Of a DNA stretch of 62,310 bases, positions 58,753 to 62,310 are shown one piece after another. This DNA comes from a virus, in the IMG/VR virus record IMGVR_UViG_3300033148_005414, positions 1-62,310 of that record. One strand, 5' to 3'. Each line of letters starts with the position of its first letter. Position 1 is the first letter of the stretch. Under the pieces are notes generated by a model that worked only from the letters and a program-made list of their open reading frames with translations, was not told the origin of the DNA and searched no databases. A program made the translations under genes and the position numbers.

Positions 58753-60626
58753 TAGTCGTCACTCGTCATAACAGAAACTGCATCAAAACCGGCTGATGTT
58801 GAGATTGTGCCATTTAATGAGCCTTGTTTAAAATAAGGGGCGGAAGTGCTTTTACGTGTATAGCCTGTTACGGGTTGCGCCGTACCATAAACTCTTGAAA
58901 CGCTTAATTCTCCATTAACGTCTGTTACTCCATCCAAAGCAACAAAAGTACAGGTAATTGTGCCTGTAGCTGGCGTCGTTGGTGAATTTGCCACCTCATA
59001 AGTGTATTCGTTTGCAGTCGTGACCGTAATGGACGCGATAATATTATAATCTTGCTGATCTGCATCACGGATTAAAATTTTATCACCTGTTGCCATTCCA
59101 TGAGCGGTATGAGCTACGGTTGCTGTAGTGGTTGCTCTTGTGATTGTAACCACATCCTCAAAAGGAAAATCTCCTGTCCCATCCGAAGCTTTTAATACCA
59201 CAATAGCGGATTGAATAGGTGTGCCATCTGCTTCTTTTGTTGTCACTTTAACTGATACAGATCCAGCTACAACCGTCATCGTGCCACTGTTAGTGTTGCT
59301 GTATTCTCCCGCAGCTGTATTCGTACCTTCTGTGGCATTAATAGTGACATCTGCATTTGTGCCTGAGTTAATACCATGCCAAATAGTGCCGCTTGAATAA
59401 TCACCGAAGAAGATAAAATCTTCCAAGGTTAAATCATAATCCCCCGTATAAGGGAAGTTCAGCATATATTGTGTAGTGGGGGTTCCTGACGTTATGAAAT
59501 TAATTTTTTTACCATTATGCGTTAATGTGCCGCCGGACGGCGTTTGCGGGAATTTATACCCGTAATTATTTGCATTCCCAGTGGGATCAATAATAAAGAT
59601 ATTAAGCATTTCAGCGCCGTTATTTGTTGCGCCACTATCAACTTCGTTACAATTAGTAAATGTTGCGGAGATAACCGACGTTTTTCCGTTATCGTCAAAT
59701 AAAACGCCTGCCTCAGCCCCTTTAAAAGAGGAACCGTAAAATTTTACGCTGTTGCTGGCATTGCCACCTAGATTGGTGGATAAATCTATATTGTATTTTT
59801 CGCCAAGCGCATCCATATTTAAGCCTGATACGCCTTGCCTTGCATCTCCCGTACCCACTACAGAGCCCAGAGTTATGTCGGTTATTCCTGTTGAGCTGCC
59901 TAACGATAAACCGTAAGCTGAGGTTGATACAGGTAAATCAGCCCATCTGAAAGTGGAACCTTCATCAGAGAACGTGCAGGCATCCGTGCCGTTATCATTA
60001 AATTGAAGCCTACCTTTACCGATAAAAACACCATTTTGCTTATCAATTAATCCAGAAGCGTCTGCATCAATTAAATCAAATACTTCCTGAAAGCCACTGC
60101 CTGCGGTTGTTGTTGTCCCTGTAATGGTAATCGTTGGATCGCCATAGTACATGGCATCAATATGCGCGTTATCATCTAAATTTTTTGCAAGCATTTTAAA
60201 GCCGACACCAAGGTCAACAATATCTGTCAGAGTCGCCGCTGTTCCATTATTTGCATCTGGCGTATTTCCACAGTAAGCAACGAAGAAAACCCAACCCCCA
60301 GCATAAGTATCTGAACCACCTACATACCAATAAGACTCATTGCCTGAACTATCCCTAACTGCAATTTGCATACCGCCCAATGCTTTAGTATCAACATCAC
60401 CCGCGTTAGAAATGCGAAGCCAAACACCTATATGCTTGGTGGACATATCCGCTGGCGGCGTATCAGTAATATTAAAATTATATAAAGTCTCTATATCAAC
60501 ATCATAGCCTACATAACCAGCGCCAGACCTTTGCCCCTCTGTGTAAGCTGTAGTTGTTGCTTCATCAAAAACATCAGTATCATGTTCCGATAAAAGCGTC
60601 ATACCATTTGTAACGGTTAATGCCAT
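58752..60626 (-). CDS. Large virion surface protein
   Basis: 624 residues (MALTVTNGMTLLSEHDTDVF), Gly/Asn/Thr-rich, strand-rich, with TAATVTNANEYTYEV-like repeats and a TGSTFT-like fold pattern near the end. Resembles long side-fibre or surface proteins. Position in the structural block supports a virion role. No catalytic motif. Confidence 0.65.
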   Translation of the reverse strand: MALTVTNGMTLLSEHDTDVFDEATTTAYTEGQRSGAGYVGYDVDIETLYNFNITDTPPADMSTKHIGVWLRISNAGDVDTKALGGMQIAVRDSSGNESYWYVGGSDTYAGGWVFFVAYCGNTPDANNGTAATLTDIVDLGVGFKMLAKNLDDNAHIDAMYYGDPTITITGTTTTAGSGFQEVFDLIDADASGLIDKQNGVFIGKGRLQFNDNGTDACTFSDEGSTFRWADLPVSTSAYGLSLGSSTGITDITLGSVVGTGDARQGVSGLNMDALGEKYNIDLSTNLGGNASNSVKFYGSSFKGAEAGVLFDDNGKTSVISATFTNCNEVDSGATNNGAEMLNIFIIDPTGNANNYGYKFPQTPSGGTLTHNGKKINFITSGTPTTQYMLNFPYTGDYDLTLEDFIFFGDYSSGTIWHGINSGTNADVTINATEGTNTAAGEYSNTNSGTMTVVAGSVSVKVTTKEADGTPIQSAIVVLKASDGTGDFPFEDVVTITRATTTATVAHTAHGMATGDKILIRDADQQDYNIIASITVTTANEYTYEVANSPTTPATGTITCTFVALDGVTDVNGELSVSRVYGTAQPVTGYTRKSTSAPYFKQGSLNGTISTSAGFDAVSVMTSDD

Positions 60627-61027
60627 TGCTTAAACCTATGTGCCAATACAATTCCTGCCGCTGTTTCAGCGTGTACAGGTAATCTTGAAGGGATACTAAT
60701 TTTGTTTGCAAAGTAATCTAAATTACTATAATCAGAACCGAAAATATAAGTGGCGTTCTCAGGATGTTTGAATTTATATAGCGATTCCCCGCCCTGCTCA
60801 ATCACTACAACGTGGCCACCGGCGAACTGAATTGCTCTATGAATATTATTAAACGCTTTAAACTCAACTTCGGCATCGTTTATTTGAATATCTTCACCTG
60901 TAACGCAATATAATTTATGTATTCCAAAAGCTTTGCATGTTAAACCCCATCGAGACAAAAGCTTTTTTTTGCCGTGCGGAGTATCAAGCCCCTTTGGCGT
61001 GTCCCAATGGAAAATAATTGCGCTCAT
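60617..61027 (-). CDS. SPOUT-like methyltransferase-fold protein, putative
   Basis: 136 residues. YIFGSDYSNLDYFANKISIP followed by LPVHAETAAGIVLAHRFKQW recalls the SpoU motifs 2 and 3 (FGxExxGL...IP...SLNVAxAAGIxLYE), with the usual residues altered. It could be an RNA methylase relative that lost activity, or a fold match only. Overlaps both neighbours. Confidence 0.45.
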   Translation of the reverse strand: MSAIIFHWDTPKGLDTPHGKKKLLSRWGLTCKAFGIHKLYCVTGEDIQINDAEVEFKAFNNIHRAIQFAGGHVVVIEQGGESLYKFKHPENATYIFGSDYSNLDYFANKISIPSRLPVHAETAAGIVLAHRFKQWH

Positions 61028-62310
61028 TATGCGTCAGTCGTTCTTATGGATGTGTTATTGCCGCCATTACTACCCATTGTGCCTGTTGCAATATACTCTT
61101 TGGTCGGAGTACCGCCACCATCACGAACCTTGATAACGAAATTCCGGTCTGCCGCGCCGTAAACATAATTGAATGTTTCTGATGTGGCTCCAGCAACCTT
61201 ATCAATGTAGCCAATATAAACATAACTACCAACTGCTGCTTCATTTGCTAAGAAATCTTCTTGCCCGTCTGTGGAATCAATAGTAAATGTTGACCCGGTA
61301 AAGCTGGAATAACTTAGTCTTCGAGCAAAGCCTGCATCATCCACAACCCTAATATACCCCGAAGAAGGGGTGTCAGACGGAATCGCATTATCAATAACAA
61401 CCGCTGTAATATTATCAGCAGTTAATGCAGTATCAAGTTGTAGCTGGGAATAATGAACGTCTACGCCTGATGTAGCATTTACAGAAGCAAAATCTTCATC
61501 TCCTGTCGTAGTATCTATCGTAAATGTTGACCCGGTAAAGCTGGAATAATGTAATTTCCGCTGAACGCCGTTGTCATCTGTTACTTGAATCCAGCCGGTC
61601 GCGGTAAGCCATGAATCAATCGTTTCCGACACCACAACAGAGGTGATGTTATCAGCAGTTAATGAAGTTGCTAATGTGTATTTTGTTAGTCCTAATAATG
61701 GGTTAGAGCTTGCATCTAAACTAATACCATCATAATTACCAATTAAAATATTATCTTCACTAACAACTAACCCGCTTTGAGTAAAAGTCACGTTATTAGG
61801 CGGGTTAATGGTTGTGTCGGTTAAGTCATTTACTTTATCTGTATTAGATAAATCACCCGTTTGCAGCGTTAAACCGTAAGAACCAACGATTGACGAACCA
61901 GTTGAAGAGCCGAAAAATGGTGCTTTAATTAGAGGAACGCGATCAGTAATAGCAACATTCATTGTTACCGTAGCCCCTGAAATACCACCTGTGATCACCT
62001 CATTATTAACAGGAGCAACACCAGTTAATAACTGGATCCACATTTTTGTACCTGCGGTTGGTGAATCTATCGCAAACATCTGGCCTGTACCGGTAGCCCA
62101 TGAAACGTCTTCCACTGCTGCAAAAGTCCCCGTAGGAGTATCAACCACTATTTCATGTGTGATGCCTCGGAATAATTCGCCAGAGATACCGTAGATATAT
62201 TCAGCTGTGCCATCACGAGATAGCCATTTTAGCCGCTCAGTGAACACATTAATTGTATTTGCGCCACGATCCCATTGGGCGTAGTAATCTTCATTTGCTG
62301 CGTTATTATC
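61027..62310 (-). CDS. Virion surface/structural protein, C-terminal part (gene begins at 1031)
   Basis: The C-terminal part of the 736-residue protein cut by the window ends; bases 62207-62310 duplicate 1-104. It contains two 79-residue tandem copies: LTADNITAVVIDNAI...SYSSFTGSTFTIDSTDG and LTADNITSVVVSETI...HYSSFTGSTFTIDTTTG. A 30-base stretch (61283-61312 and 61520-61549) is identical between copies. This supports a repeat-built surface or fibre protein. Confidence 0.75.
   Translation of the reverse strand, partial: DNNAANEDYYAQWDRGANTINVFTERLKWLSRDGTAEYIYGISGELFRGITHEIVVDTPTGTFAAVEDVSWATGTGQMFAIDSPTAGTKMWIQLLTGVAPVNNEVITGGISGATVTMNVAITDRVPLIKAPFFGSSTGSSIVGSYGLTLQTGDLSNTDKVNDLTDTTINPPNNVTFTQSGLVVSEDNILIGNYDGISLDASSNPLLGLTKYTLATSLTADNITSVVVSETIDSWLTATGWIQVTDDNGVQRKLHYSSFTGSTFTIDTTTGDEDFASVNATSGVDVHYSQLQLDTALTADNITAVVIDNAIPSDTPSSGYIRVVDDAGFARRLSYSSFTGSTFTIDSTDGQEDFLANEAAVGSYVYIGYIDKVAGATSETFNYVYGAADRNFVIKVRDGGGTPTKEYIATGTMGSNGGNNTSIRTTDA
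61283..61549 (-). repeat. In-frame tandem domain duplication
   Basis: Two copies of about 237 bases within one gene share an exact 30-base block starting GTAAATGTTGACCCGGTAAA at 61283 and 61520. It is a multiple of three, so the reading frame is kept. Confidence 0.75.
62207..62310. repeat. Terminal redundancy (right copy)
   Basis: Exact second copy of bases 1-104. It lies inside a protein-coding gene, which makes a physical cos or terminal-repeat end here less likely than an assembly overlap of a circularly permuted genome. Confidence 0.95.

Noticed and set aside
49544-62310. Diversity-generating retroelement acting on fibre genes
   Set aside because: No reverse transcriptase gene and no template/variable repeat pair with adenine changes were seen; the duplicated block at 61283-61549 is a plain tandem repeat.

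Overview
The window is the complete genome of a short-tailed (podovirus-like) double-stranded DNA phage. The first 104 bases are repeated exactly as the last 104 bases (1-104 = 62207-62310), so the sequence closes into a circle of about 62,206 bp. One gene is cut by the ends and becomes a single 736-codon gene when they are joined. Heads, portal, terminase, adaptor and internal-virion genes are present. No tape measure, sheath or major tail tube gene was recognised, and no integrase, DNA polymerase, primase or RNA polymerase. The DNA is AT-rich with AGGAG-type ribosome binding sites. Fur-like operators, an SSB with a DDDIPF tip, a RecT/YqaJ pair and a Rz/Rz1-type spanin pair point to a Gram-negative, probably proteobacterial host. 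The exact host cannot be named from the sequence.

Layout. (1) 1-15.4 kb, minus strand: end of the structural module (portal, large terminase), lysis cassette (overlapping spanins, putative holin, M15 endolysin), small terminase, an APS-kinase-like gene plus sulfotransferase, and many small genes. (2) 15.4-16.0 kb: divergent control region with two Fur-like boxes and a doubled GGTATACC palindrome. (3) 16.0-22.9 kb, plus strand: an operon of about twenty small, mostly uncharacterised genes, headed by a third, strong Fur-like box. Three gaps between genes hold type II hammerhead ribozymes and most others hold hairpins. It also carries a DUF932-like gene and a 191-residue protein resembling two-thirds or less of the bacterial DNA sliding clamp. 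(4) 22.9-35.8 kb, minus strand: replication, recombination and nucleotide module (PD-(D/E)XK intron-type nuclease, ThyA, Dam-type methylase, DEAD/DEAH helicase, HNH/Ref-like protein, SSB, LuxR-type HTH, an oversized tRNA-like gene, exonuclease and RecT). (5) 35.8-38.0 kb: regulatory island with a Cro/YdaS-like regulator, a GIY-YIG protein, a candidate small RNA and a lambda-type phosphatase. (6) 38.0-61.0 kb, minus strand: giant 2321-residue virion protein with two zincin motifs, tail and fibre genes, a 2-oxoglutarate-type hydroxylase, adaptors, major capsid protein, scaffold and large surface proteins, running through the circle junction to the portal.

How it may work together. Host RNA polymerase would start the divergent early region, possibly under host Fur control. 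The plus-strand operon RNA would be cut at three places by its own ribozymes. DNA synthesis must borrow the host replisome, assisted by phage helicase, SSB, RecT/exonuclease and perhaps the mini-clamp. Packaging would use TerS/TerL on concatemers. Six scattered endonucleases of homing type suggest repeated invasion by mobile nucleases.
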